Shown here: positions 17,346-24,535 of the stretch, one piece after another
How the letters are laid out: each line of letters opens with the position of its first letter
Numbering within the stretch: the stretch's first letter is position 1
Assembly: GCA_947085845.1 (NCBI GenBank)
Contig: CAMTXO010000001.1
Location: 124,001-188,000 of the forward strand
Direction of reading: 5' to 3'
DNA length: 64,000 bases
Origin: JACPYF01 sp947085845
GTDB lineage: Bacteria > Patescibacteriota > Saccharimonadia > Saccharimonadales > Saccharimonadaceae
Position numbers and translations under genes: made by a program
The notes under the pieces: generated by a model
Seen by the model: only the letters and a program-made list of their open reading frames with translations
Told to the model about the DNA's origin: nothing
Databases searched by the model: none

Positions 17346-18195
17346 AGAAGCAAAAAGAATATGGCTAGATCAAGTAGATAGTTCGTCTATCAGCGACCCA
17401 GTTACAGTTAATGGGACTATTTGTCCAATTGGATACAGCAAGTTCAAGTATGGTGATGGTGAAGTAGCTAGCACTTACGGCGACTTGTTAGCAGAAAAAA
17501 TTCTCGAAGAGGGGATTGTAGAGAACGGTACATATGCCGTTACTTCTTCTGGTTACAAGGTTGCGCCACCAGCATCGCACTCTATGCTAGGATCTTTCGT
17601 ACATAGACTCCGCGAAGAATCGGAGGCAACTATTGTGCCATTCAAAATAAACAGAGGAGTGCTCACGCAAGGAGATTATGCTTCTATGAGCGCCGAAGAT
17701 CGTGAAAAAATTATGGAAAAAAACGGGCTAAGTTTACCTCCAGACTTTGACTACGATATTGACGGCATTATGGCGCTTGACGACATCCTTGTCACGGGCT
17801 CGCACGAAAGAATGCTCCACAAATTATTCGTCCGTTCAGGCTTATCTGAAAAACCTATCTCATATGCCTACATACTCAAGGTTGAAAAAGATTGTACCGA
17901 TCCACGAATAGAAGCTGAAATTAACCATTGTGCTGTAAGATCACTTTCGCATGTCGCTCAACTTTCTCGTGAAACAAGTTTATTTGTACCAAATGCACGC
18001 ATCTGTAAAATGATAGTTTCAAGTGATCAAGCTACCATAGAAGAATTCTGTAACGGCATTGATCCCGCTGCACTAGAAATAATCTCTCAATATATCGAGG
18101 GTGATGAATTACATGAGATGGATACTTATCGTTCTGGTGTCGAGGCTTTTCGAAATGCATACGCTAGTCGAAAAGCAATGGCACTAAATCAATAA
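17338..18195 (+). CDS. Phosphoribosyltransferase-like protein 2 of the Ter module
   Basis: 285 aa. ATG 17338 is chosen because GGAG lies 7 nt upstream, within the end of the previous gene. The PRPP loop is IMALDDILVTGSHE (about residues 144-157); the usual small residues at GG/GT are present as TGS. The N-terminal part (KFKYGDGEVASTYGD) parallels the first PRTase (RMKYGSRDDTKKFASD), so the pair are diverged paralogues. Paired PRTases are a hallmark of the Ter-linked biosynthetic cassette. Ends before a bidirectional stem shared with terC. Confidence 0.78.
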   Translation: MSKEAKRIWLDQVDSSSISDPVTVNGTICPIGYSKFKYGDGEVASTYGDLLAEKILEEGIVENGTYAVTSSGYKVAPPASHSMLGSFVHRLREESEATIVPFKINRGVLTQGDYASMSAEDREKIMEKNGLSLPPDFDYDIDGIMALDDILVTGSHERMLHKLFVRSGLSEKPISYAYILKVEKDCTDPRIEAEINHCAVRSLSHVAQLSRETSLFVPNARICKMIVSSDQATIEEFCNGIDPAALEIISQYIEGDELHEMDTYRSGVEAFRNAYASRKAMALNQ

Positions 18196-18219
18196 AAATT
18201 AACGGTGTGGTAAATGATT

Positions 18220-18255
18220 GTTTGGGTGACCTCGCCGAAGCAAGGCCACCCAAAC
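18220..18255. terminator. Stem between convergent PRTase and terC genes
   Basis: GTTTGGGTG/CACCCAAAC (18220-18228 with 18247-18255), extended inwards by CCT/AGG. T-tracts on either side are weak. It probably ends both convergent transcripts. Confidence 0.6.
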
Positions 18256-18265
18256 AGATCTGCAT

Positions 18266-19306
18266 CTAGTGCTCGAGAACAACGTTTGCGGGAGCTTCGA
18301 GAGCTTCCTTTTTGTTGTCCTTTCGTGAATGAAGGACCGCCGCCACGATGAACGTAACGCCAATCAGTCCGACAACATACTCGGAGATGTCGACAAAGAC
18401 GCCTCCGAGCAAACACGCAGCAAGCGCGCCAATTGCCCAGTGGGCTCCGTGCTCGAGATACCGTAGCTCAACAAGCTTGTTGGTACGAAGCAGATGCACA
18501 GTCATAGACCGCACAAACAACGCACCGATACCGAGTCCGGCTGCAATCACCACAATGTTGTTAGTGACAGCAAACGCACCGATAACGCCGTCGAAGCTGA
18601 AGGACGCATCCTGAAATTCGAGATACATGAACAGCGCAAATGCTGCCATGCCTGTGCGGGGCACAGTCTCGCGTTCCAGTCTGCCATCTTCCTGCTCGAA
18701 GACCTCGGCAAATATGTTGAGCACCAGGTACATACCCAAGCTGATCAGTCCTGTTACCAAGACCGCTAGCTTATCAACGGACGGCACAAAAGCAGTGAAG
18801 ACCAAGATCAGAGTGATCGCGATCGTTGCTGCAAGCGTGTCGAACCGTTCTGCACGTGCCAAAACACGCTCCAGAGGACCAAGCCACTTGGTGTCTCGAT
18901 CTTCGAACATGAAGTTCAAAAACACCATGAGCAGGAAAATCCCACCCAACATAGCGATCTCTGAATGTGCCTCGTGCAGTCGAGCGCCGTATACATCTGG
19001 CTTGTGCAAAGCAAGATCAACCACATTCCCGAAAGGAATGCCAGCGGTCAACCAAACAATGACAATTGGGAACAAAAACCTCATTCCGACGACAGCAATC
19101 AAGATGCCGACGGTCACAAAGATCTTCTGCCACCATTCGCTCATGTGCTTCAGCACACTTGCATTGACAACTGCGTTGTCAAACGACAACGAGATCTCAA
19201 GCGCTGCCAAAATCAGCAGCGAAATCATGGGAGAAATCCCCAGGTATATCCCAACTAGAACTGTCACCAGTCCAGTAATCAGGATATCGATCCTGTAATG
19301 CTTCAT
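18266..19306 (-). CDS. terC: TerC family integral membrane protein
   Basis: 346 aa from the ATG at 19306, which has AAGGAAG 6 nt upstream; a GTG 6 nt earlier would overlap that site. About nine membrane helices, with acidic residues inside helices typical of the family (LEISLSFDNAVVNA, and a second repeat ASFSFDGVIGAFAVTN). This is the DUF475-like branch. TerC proteins are linked to Mn2+ or other metal handling and to the membrane part of Ter complexes. Its leader (19307-19562) is shared with the divergent TelA operon. High-GC coding relative to the window. Confidence 0.9.
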   Translation of the reverse strand: MKHYRIDILITGLVTVLVGIYLGISPMISLLILAALEISLSFDNAVVNASVLKHMSEWWQKIFVTVGILIAVVGMRFLFPIVIVWLTAGIPFGNVVDLALHKPDVYGARLHEAHSEIAMLGGIFLLMVFLNFMFEDRDTKWLGPLERVLARAERFDTLAATIAITLILVFTAFVPSVDKLAVLVTGLISLGMYLVLNIFAEVFEQEDGRLERETVPRTGMAAFALFMYLEFQDASFSFDGVIGAFAVTNNIVVIAAGLGIGALFVRSMTVHLLRTNKLVELRYLEHGAHWAIGALAACLLGGVFVDISEYVVGLIGVTFIVAAVLHSRKDNKKEALEAPANVVLEH

Positions 19307-19425
19307 ATGCACTTCCTTCTCTGTTTGATGACAGAAGTTTACTCACACCGTTAAGGTACACGTGCGGCTTGCAATACAAACTCACACAGTTTATTTATAA
19401 TATCATAAAACTACATATATTACAA

Positions 19426-19437
19426 GTGTTATAACAC
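19426..19437. promoter_or_regulatory. Palindrome in the terC/telA divergent region
   Basis: Perfect 12-bp palindrome GTGTTATAACAC, 35 nt before the -35 box of the telA operon promoter. A possible operator for a dimeric regulator. No regulator gene sits next to it. Confidence 0.4.
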
Positions 19438-19471
19438 AATAAGATATATATCATTTACAGTAGTCGAAGTA

Positions 19472-19500
19472 TTGACTCATCTATTTCAAAATGTTATTGT
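19472..19500 (+). promoter_or_regulatory. Promoter of the XpaC-like/telA operon
   Basis: TTGACT (19472-19477), 17-nt spacer, TATTGT (19495-19500) followed by AGTG. It matches the promoter at 15707 closely, which suggests common control of the two plus-strand island operons. Confidence 0.65.
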
Positions 19501-19562
19501 AGTGTAAGTTCAACCAGTAAATTAACATACACTTACAAAGCCCAGGTTGAAGGGAGGCTGAA

Positions 19563-20006
19563 GTGGCATGGTTTGACAGGCAAAAACCTGATCAGCCGTC
19601 GGTTCCGAAAGAGAAATACACAATCGAGGACATTCAAGCATTGCTTGATGAGATTGGGATGTTACGTCCCAAGGTCAATGCTCCTCGTGTAAAAGTACTA
19701 CTCACACGAATCGCACAGCAAGGTGAAAGCTGCCTCTTAAAACGCAGCCACAACGGTAGCCCTTCGGCAACAGATGTGGTGAGGTTTCAAAAGCAGCTTG
19801 AAGTTGTTCTGCGCGTCATTCAACAATATGTTGTTATTCAAGAAAATCCGAACAATTACCCGAACCCCCGCGAGGAATTGCGACAGGGCTACGAGTCAGT
19901 TCGAAATTTTGCGAAGCAACTATTCGAAACTAGTTCTTCGGCCAGTTCATCTGGTCTGATTGACTACAGAGTTGACGCAAGGATTCTTTCTACCCAACAC
20001 TCGTAA
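19563..20006 (+). CDS. Soluble XpaC-like protein, paralogue of 13290-13886
   Basis: 147 aa from GTG, preceded by AGGGAGG. No membrane helix. The C-terminal part, QQYVVIQENPNNYPNPREE then GYESVRNFAKQLFE, aligns by eye with the membrane-bound XpaC-like protein encoded at 13290. It lies 25 nt upstream of telA in the same operon, the position XpaC occupies in Bacillus-type xpaC-telA pairs. A cytosolic partner of TelA is the likeliest role. No catalytic motif is evident. Confidence 0.55.
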   Translation: MAWFDRQKPDQPSVPKEKYTIEDIQALLDEIGMLRPKVNAPRVKVLLTRIAQQGESCLLKRSHNGSPSATDVVRFQKQLEVVLRVIQQYVVIQENPNNYPNPREELRQGYESVRNFAKQLFETSSSASSSGLIDYRVDARILSTQHS

Positions 20007-20031
20007 AGAGTAATCAAAAAGGAGGTCCGGC

Positions 20032-21336
20032 ATGCCGGGCACAGAAATCGAGTTGGCGATCCCAGTGGATCTGGAGAAGCCAGACAAAGTGATTGACCTT
20101 CCTGCACCCCTCGAAGAGGGGAACAAGGAACTAGTTTTGGCGTCCGCCGTCAAAACACCGGAGTCCCGCAAGGAGTTGATCTGTAAAGATCTTCTCGTAG
20201 GCGCAACTCTGCAGCAGGCGACAGCCGAAGCACAGAGTTTGTACCCGCAGATGCTGGGGAACTCTCCGGTTTTCATGAACTACGGAACTGACGCGCTGAA
20301 GCAAGTCAACGCATTGGTCGATCGAATTCTCAACGAAGTCGAACCGATCAAGATTCCGGAACTTCACGCCCTGATGAAGGGGCTGAACCTGGAGATGCTG
20401 GCCATCAAGAGAAAGAATGATGTCAGCGACCCCAAGGTTCGCGAGAAGTACGAGAACTGGGCAAATGGCGTCAAGGGACTGTTCCGCAGGGGACAGGACT
20501 TCCTGACGAGCATGCGCTCAGACATCGAGGACATCGAAAAGCAGATCGACCGCGTGGCGGCCAAATTGGCCGAACACGAGATGGACATGACACGCAATGT
20601 CGCTTTCTACGACGTGCTCTACGAGCAGAACGAAGCAGAAATCGCCAACCTGATCTACGTGATCGGTGTCATGGAACTGGTCGTTGAAGTCGCCGCAGCA
20701 GATGCAGACAGCATTCAGGTCGGCGACTCTACGGTTGGTGACCGTGGTGAGGAACGCAAGCAACAGCGCGCGGACCTCATCTCCAACATGCGTGTCAAGA
20801 TCGGCGAGTACAAGGGTCGTTTGTTCATTGCATGGGCAACCGCACCTCACACGCGCATGATGCGCAACTTGGACGTTGGTATGGCCTCAAAGGTCAACCA
20901 GCTGATTCACGTCACCATTCCAACCATGAAGCTGACCTTGGCTCAGTGGCGAATGATGAGTGAAACGATGGAAGCTGCAAAGCTTGCAGAAGCAGTTCAG
21001 GAGACGGCCAACCAGTGGACACAGGAGTTCTTCAAGAACACTGCCGTTGCCGCCCCAGCAATCGCTAGGGCAATCCAGGCACCGACGTTCACACCAGAGA
21101 CAATCGGCGTTGTTGCCGACTCTCTCGCAGTGGCTGCCGCAGGCGTCCTCGAGGCGTTCGAGAACGGTGAAGAGCAGCGTCGTGAAGTTAACTACGCCAT
21201 GAGCGCTGCTCAGGTACAGTTGGCCGACGTGCACAAGCAGGTCGACGAGACAATCATCGACAAGGTGATTGACTCGGTCACAGAAGCGCCGCAAATCGCG
21301 ACGTCAGTTCCGGCAACACCGGCACTGACCGCCTAG
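20032..21336 (+). CDS. telA: TelA toxic-anion resistance family protein
   Basis: 434 aa, a normal TelA length. Long alpha-helical protein with characteristic stretches such as DVSDPKVREKYENWA, DIEDIEKQIDRVAAKLAEHEMDM and LDVGMASKVNQLIHVTIPTMKLTLAQW. TelA is linked to resistance to tellurite, antibiotics and phage, and is thought to be a scaffold at the membrane. AAAGGAGG precedes the ATG with 7-nt spacing. The base composition is high-GC and actinobacteria-like by eye. The gene is followed by a perfect 12-bp hairpin. Confidence 0.93.
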   Translation: MPGTEIELAIPVDLEKPDKVIDLPAPLEEGNKELVLASAVKTPESRKELICKDLLVGATLQQATAEAQSLYPQMLGNSPVFMNYGTDALKQVNALVDRILNEVEPIKIPELHALMKGLNLEMLAIKRKNDVSDPKVREKYENWANGVKGLFRRGQDFLTSMRSDIEDIEKQIDRVAAKLAEHEMDMTRNVAFYDVLYEQNEAEIANLIYVIGVMELVVEVAAADADSIQVGDSTVGDRGEERKQQRADLISNMRVKIGEYKGRLFIAWATAPHTRMMRNLDVGMASKVNQLIHVTIPTMKLTLAQWRMMSETMEAAKLAEAVQETANQWTQEFFKNTAVAAPAIARAIQAPTFTPETIGVVADSLAVAAAGVLEAFENGEEQRREVNYAMSAAQVQLADVHKQVDETIIDKVIDSVTEAPQIATSVPATPALTA

Positions 21337-21368
21337 TCAAACCATAGCCCAGGGGTGCTTTACCCTTA

Positions 21369-21398
21369 GGGAGTGCGTGCAATCCAGCACGCACTCCC
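21369..21398 (+). terminator. Hairpin after telA
   Basis: Perfect 12-bp stem GGGAGTGCGTGC/GCACGCACTCCC with loop AATCCA. The T-tract is poor (GCTAAACTC), so it may stabilise or terminate the mRNA. Confidence 0.6.
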
Positions 21399-21511
21399 GC
21401 TAAACTCTATAGATATAACAAGCTATACTGACGAGCCGTAAACGGCGAAAGTTTAGAAAACACAAAAAAACGCCACTTACAAGTGACGAAAAATACCTAG
21501 AAATTATATAT

Positions 21512-21551
21512 GGGACTGCACGGAAGGATAAAAATCCATCCGCACAGTCCC
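21512..21551 (-). terminator. Terminator of the cytosolic vWA gene
   Basis: GGGACTG/CAGTCCC, CGGA/TCCG and GGAT/ATCC stacked stems with an AAA loop, 7 nt beyond the vWA stop on the minus strand, followed by an A/T-rich tail. Confidence 0.7.
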
Positions 21552-21557
21552 AATTGT

Positions 21558-22349
21558 TTAGCTGGGAACCGGAGCTCCCTGAACGATCAAGCCGGCCTGA
21601 CGCGCAAGCGCGTAGTAGTCCGGGAATTCCCCGAGCATCAGCTCGAGCATCGCGTTCTGGTCGTTGTTCACACTCTTCGCATCGAAGAAGTTGGCGTTGT
21701 CGATCAGTCGACCATCCAGGTCGTCCAAGCTCTCGAGGAACTTGAAATTGTTCGAACCAACACCGATGAACTGCACGAAAATCGGCAACTGACTCATCTG
21801 TGTGAGGTAATTGCGAATGTCGTTTTCGGTCCCGTGATTGGGCTCGCCATCCGTGACGAAGAGCGCATATGTTGGGTACGGCGCCGTTCCCTTTACAGAG
21901 AGAGGGCCGCCTCCACTGCTCTTACGGAAGAAACCGCCACCACCGCTGCCGATGTTGGGATCGAATCCTGCGGTCTCAACGATCCAGCGAAGTCCCTTGA
22001 CGTAGTCAGTCAAGCCCCAGCCGTAGCTGCGGTGCTGATCGACGAAATTGACACAGTTGCCAAGCGACATGTCTCCGAGCTCGTTGACATCGCTGTCAAA
22101 GAGAGAAACAGGTACTTCGCCGTCGTCATCGAACAAGAGGCCGGCTGCGAAGCCGAGGTTCATCACGTTCTGCATGAGTCCCTGGCTATACAGATTTTGC
22201 GCAGAACCTGAGTGGTCCAAAGTCGCAACAACGGCTGCCTTGTAAAGGTCGGGGTTGAGACCCTTCTTTTCAAGCGATACACCAACCTGTTTTACCAGAC
22301 TGACCATGTGTGGAGCTTGCTCCTGCACTTTTTCGAGCGAAACGCCCAT
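21558..22349 (-). CDS. Cytosolic vWA domain protein of the Ter system
   Basis: 263 aa, no signal peptide. A vWA fold with complete MIDAS: DHSGS (Asp45, Ser47, Ser49), Thr in GLTDY, Asp in TDGEPNHG. The N-terminal MGVSLEK and LVKQVGVSLEKKGL are typical of the TerF/TerY-like vWA proteins that pair with TerD. A Gly-rich loop (GSGGGGFFRKSSGGG) sits between the metal-binding segments. It probably binds a divalent metal and assembles with TerD and TelA. CAGGAGG precedes the ATG with good spacing. Transcribed towards telA from its own promoter. Confidence 0.88.
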   Translation of the reverse strand: MGVSLEKVQEQAPHMVSLVKQVGVSLEKKGLNPDLYKAAVVATLDHSGSAQNLYSQGLMQNVMNLGFAAGLLFDDDGEVPVSLFDSDVNELGDMSLGNCVNFVDQHRSYGWGLTDYVKGLRWIVETAGFDPNIGSGGGGFFRKSSGGGPLSVKGTAPYPTYALFVTDGEPNHGTENDIRNYLTQMSQLPIFVQFIGVGSNNFKFLESLDDLDGRLIDNANFFDAKSVNNDQNAMLELMLGEFPDYYALARQAGLIVQGAPVPS

Positions 22350-22382
22350 TTAGACACCTCCTGGGTGACTTGATTGATTGCT

Positions 22383-22411
22383 TTGTAAGCTACCTTGACA
22401 CTTTATGTCAA
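22383..22411 (-). promoter_or_regulatory. Promoter of the cytosolic vWA gene
   Basis: Minus strand TTGACA (22411-22406), 17-nt spacer, TTACAA (22388-22383). It is divergent from the promoter at 22473. Confidence 0.6.
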
Positions 22412-22472
22412 CCATACCATAGTAATTTAAAAAACAATACTAGTCAATAGCTTTGTATGTTTAATAAAGTTA

Positions 22473-22501
22473 TTGCATAGTATATTTTTATATGATACAA
22501 T
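22473..22501 (+). promoter_or_regulatory. Promoter of the unknown protein/terD operon
   Basis: TTGCAT (22473-22478), 17-nt spacer, TACAAT (22496-22501). It predicts a leader of about 80 nt before the AAAAAAGGAG ribosome site of the 22589 gene. Confidence 0.6.
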
Positions 22502-22588
22502 TTTATACAGCTTCTCGGTGGAGATTTTTCAAAACCTAGAGGGGCAAATTAACAATTCAGTCAACCCACTTCAAAAAAGGAGTAAGAT

Positions 22589-23740
22589 ATGTCTGGGATC
22601 GCCCAGGTGTACGGCCGTGAAGGCCTGATCACAATCGGCGACCCACACGTTGCCGAACTTCTTACACGAACTGTCGAAGGGCAGACTCAGGCTATTGACG
22701 CATTTGATGCGCAGATACAAGGTTTGAGTACTGCCAACTCGACTATTTGGGAACTGCCAATATCAGCTCTAACACTTCTGCATAGCCACTGGCTCGCAGC
22801 AATGTTGTGGCAGATGAGTACATGTTTTTTGGACGGCGCCGTCGAAACCTATCAAACGGATGAGGCAATGCCCAAGAAAGCATATGAACAAGGCGACAGG
22901 CTGTGTGACTACGCCGACGAAGCAATGCTGCACTGCGTGCAAGCCATTGCCGAATCGAAGATGGGAACACGGCCGCTTAACGCAACACTAGTAGACTTTC
23001 CAGACTTGAAATTAAGACTGGAAGACTTTGCTGGCGTGTGGTGTGCATGTCGCTGCGTTATCGAGCAAGTGCAAGATGACCTCGCGGTAATCGAACATTA
23101 CGGGATTTCATCTCGTATGCAAGCTTTACACCAAGAAGTCGTCAGGCAATTGCAGCCGCAGCTCGTGATGTTTGAACAACTCAGCAAAAGCTGGGAAGCG
23201 ACAACTACTACGAACAACTCGGTGCAAGTACTCAAAAAAGCAGTACCAATTGCAAGACTCGTGTTTGCGATTGGCCAGAAGCTGTGGGCTCCATACCTAC
23301 TCGGAAACGTCTACAAGGAAGCGCTGACTCGTCAGCCGACTTTGAACGAACTCGAGCTTGGTTTTGACCCATGGCTACTGACAGATCCCCTGCAAAAGGA
23401 GATCAAGCAAAAAAGCAATGAAAGTACTCAACAGCTGACAGACTTTTGGACCTCAGTTGCCAACCCGGCAGCCGCAGTTCAATTGTCAAATCAGCTGGAA
23501 GAGGCTCTTCGCACAGATCGCATTAGAAGGCGGCATGGTCGCGGATACCAAAGTATCCCGTGGCAATCTCAATTTCTGGTGCGTTACCCAGTTCAAATAG
23601 GCCAGAAATCCTTCAAACCAGGTCAACTGATTACTCTCTATCCGTCTGATGACGGCAATGGAAAGTACCGGCTGGAAATGAAGGGTAGTGGTCGCCTAGC
23701 ACAGATTCTCGATCTTCTCGGTCAACGAGAGAAAGAGTAA
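22589..23740 (+). CDS. Ter-linked protein of unknown function, 383 aa
   Basis: Soluble, mostly helical N-terminal part (residues 1-300) with Cys/Trp/His-rich stretches (LHSHWLAAMLWQMSTC, VWCACRCVIE), then a short strand-rich C-terminal domain (FLVRYPVQIGQKSFKPGQLITLYP) that looks like a small beta barrel. No family recognised. AAAAAAGGAG lies 7 nt before the ATG. Terminates 42 nt before terD, with which it is likely co-transcribed. Its position between the vWA and terD genes makes it a candidate new partner of the Ter complex. Less GC-rich than terD. Confidence 0.7.
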   Translation: MSGIAQVYGREGLITIGDPHVAELLTRTVEGQTQAIDAFDAQIQGLSTANSTIWELPISALTLLHSHWLAAMLWQMSTCFLDGAVETYQTDEAMPKKAYEQGDRLCDYADEAMLHCVQAIAESKMGTRPLNATLVDFPDLKLRLEDFAGVWCACRCVIEQVQDDLAVIEHYGISSRMQALHQEVVRQLQPQLVMFEQLSKSWEATTTTNNSVQVLKKAVPIARLVFAIGQKLWAPYLLGNVYKEALTRQPTLNELELGFDPWLLTDPLQKEIKQKSNESTQQLTDFWTSVANPAAAVQLSNQLEEALRTDRIRRRHGRGYQSIPWQSQFLVRYPVQIGQKSFKPGQLITLYPSDDGNGKYRLEMKGSGRLAQILDLLGQREKE

Positions 23741-23782
23741 TTACCCAACAATCGGAGCATATGCTCCAGAAAGGAAACGCAA

Positions 23783-24367
23783 ATGAGCGTTTCACTGCAG
23801 AAGGGACAGAAGGTCAGTCTCGAAAAGGAAGCTGGAGGAAGTCTCACGAAGGTCACAGCTGGACTCGGCTGGGACGAGCGGACCACTTCGGGAGAGGAGT
23901 TCGACCTTGACGCTTCGGTCTTCGCGGTCGACGCTTCGGGAAAGGTTCCTGGCGACGGGTGGTTCATCTACTTCAACAACCATGACAGTCCGGACGGTAC
24001 AATTCACCACACCGGTGACAACCGAAACGGTGCCGGTGACGGCGACGACGAAGCGATTCAGATTGATCTGGCAAATGTGCCGGCATCGATCGAGGAGCTC
24101 GTCATAGCAGTCACCATTTTCGAAGCCAAGACGCGTGGTCAGAACTTCGGCGGCGTCAAGAACGCATTCATTCGCGTTTGCGACGACCAGACCGGAGCAG
24201 AGCTTCTGAAGTACGAGCTCGACGAGGAATTTTCCCTCGAAGAGGCCGTCATCTTCGGCAAGCTCTATCGCAAGAACGGCGGCTGGAGTTTCGCCGCCGT
24301 CGGACAGGGCTACAACAACGGCCTGGAAGGCCTCTGCGCCGACCACGGCATCGGGGTCGCTGCCTAG
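23783..24367 (+). CDS. terD: TerD family calcium-binding stress protein
   Basis: 194 aa, the standard length for TerD/CABP. Signature regions: MSVSLQKGQKVSLEK, GLGWD, EFDLDASVFAVD (39-50), HHTGDNRNGAGDGDDE (75-90) and the NFGGVKNAFIRV core. The acidic residues form two Ca2+ sites in known TerD structures. Predicted cytosolic and membrane-peripheral partner of TerC and the vWA proteins. GAAAGGAAA precedes the ATG. Strikingly GC-rich coding, with a very strong terminator downstream that closes the island. Confidence 0.96.
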   Translation: MSVSLQKGQKVSLEKEAGGSLTKVTAGLGWDERTTSGEEFDLDASVFAVDASGKVPGDGWFIYFNNHDSPDGTIHHTGDNRNGAGDGDDEAIQIDLANVPASIEELVIAVTIFEAKTRGQNFGGVKNAFIRVCDDQTGAELLKYELDEEFSLEEAVIFGKLYRKNGGWSFAAVGQGYNNGLEGLCADHGIGVAA

Positions 24368-24418
24368 TCACGGTTGACTGAACGATTACATCGCTGCAAA
24401 GCGAAGTAATCAGCCCAC

Positions 24419-24465
24419 GGGGCGATCTCTTGTTCATTTCGAACAGGAGGTCGCCCCATTTTTTT
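24419..24465 (+). terminator. Intrinsic terminator after terD
   Basis: GGGGCGA/TCGCCCC and TGTTC/GAACA stacked stems (24419-24435 with 24441-24457) followed by ATTTTTTTAT. Right-hand boundary of the Ter/Tel island. Confidence 0.92.
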
Positions 24466-24535
24466 ATCCTTAAAACCCCTCTATGCAACAGCTCTTATTT
24501 TTGCAATAATAAACACTAACAATAACAAGAGGAGG

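Noticed and set aside
18627..19298. 223-codon open frame antisense to terC
   Set aside because: High-GC coding strand creates long shadow frames; no ribosome site, and TerC on the other strand is a clear family match.
21510..22211. 233-codon frame antisense to the vWA gene
   Set aside because: The minus-strand vWA protein has a full MIDAS site and ribosome site; the plus-strand frame begins inside its terminator.
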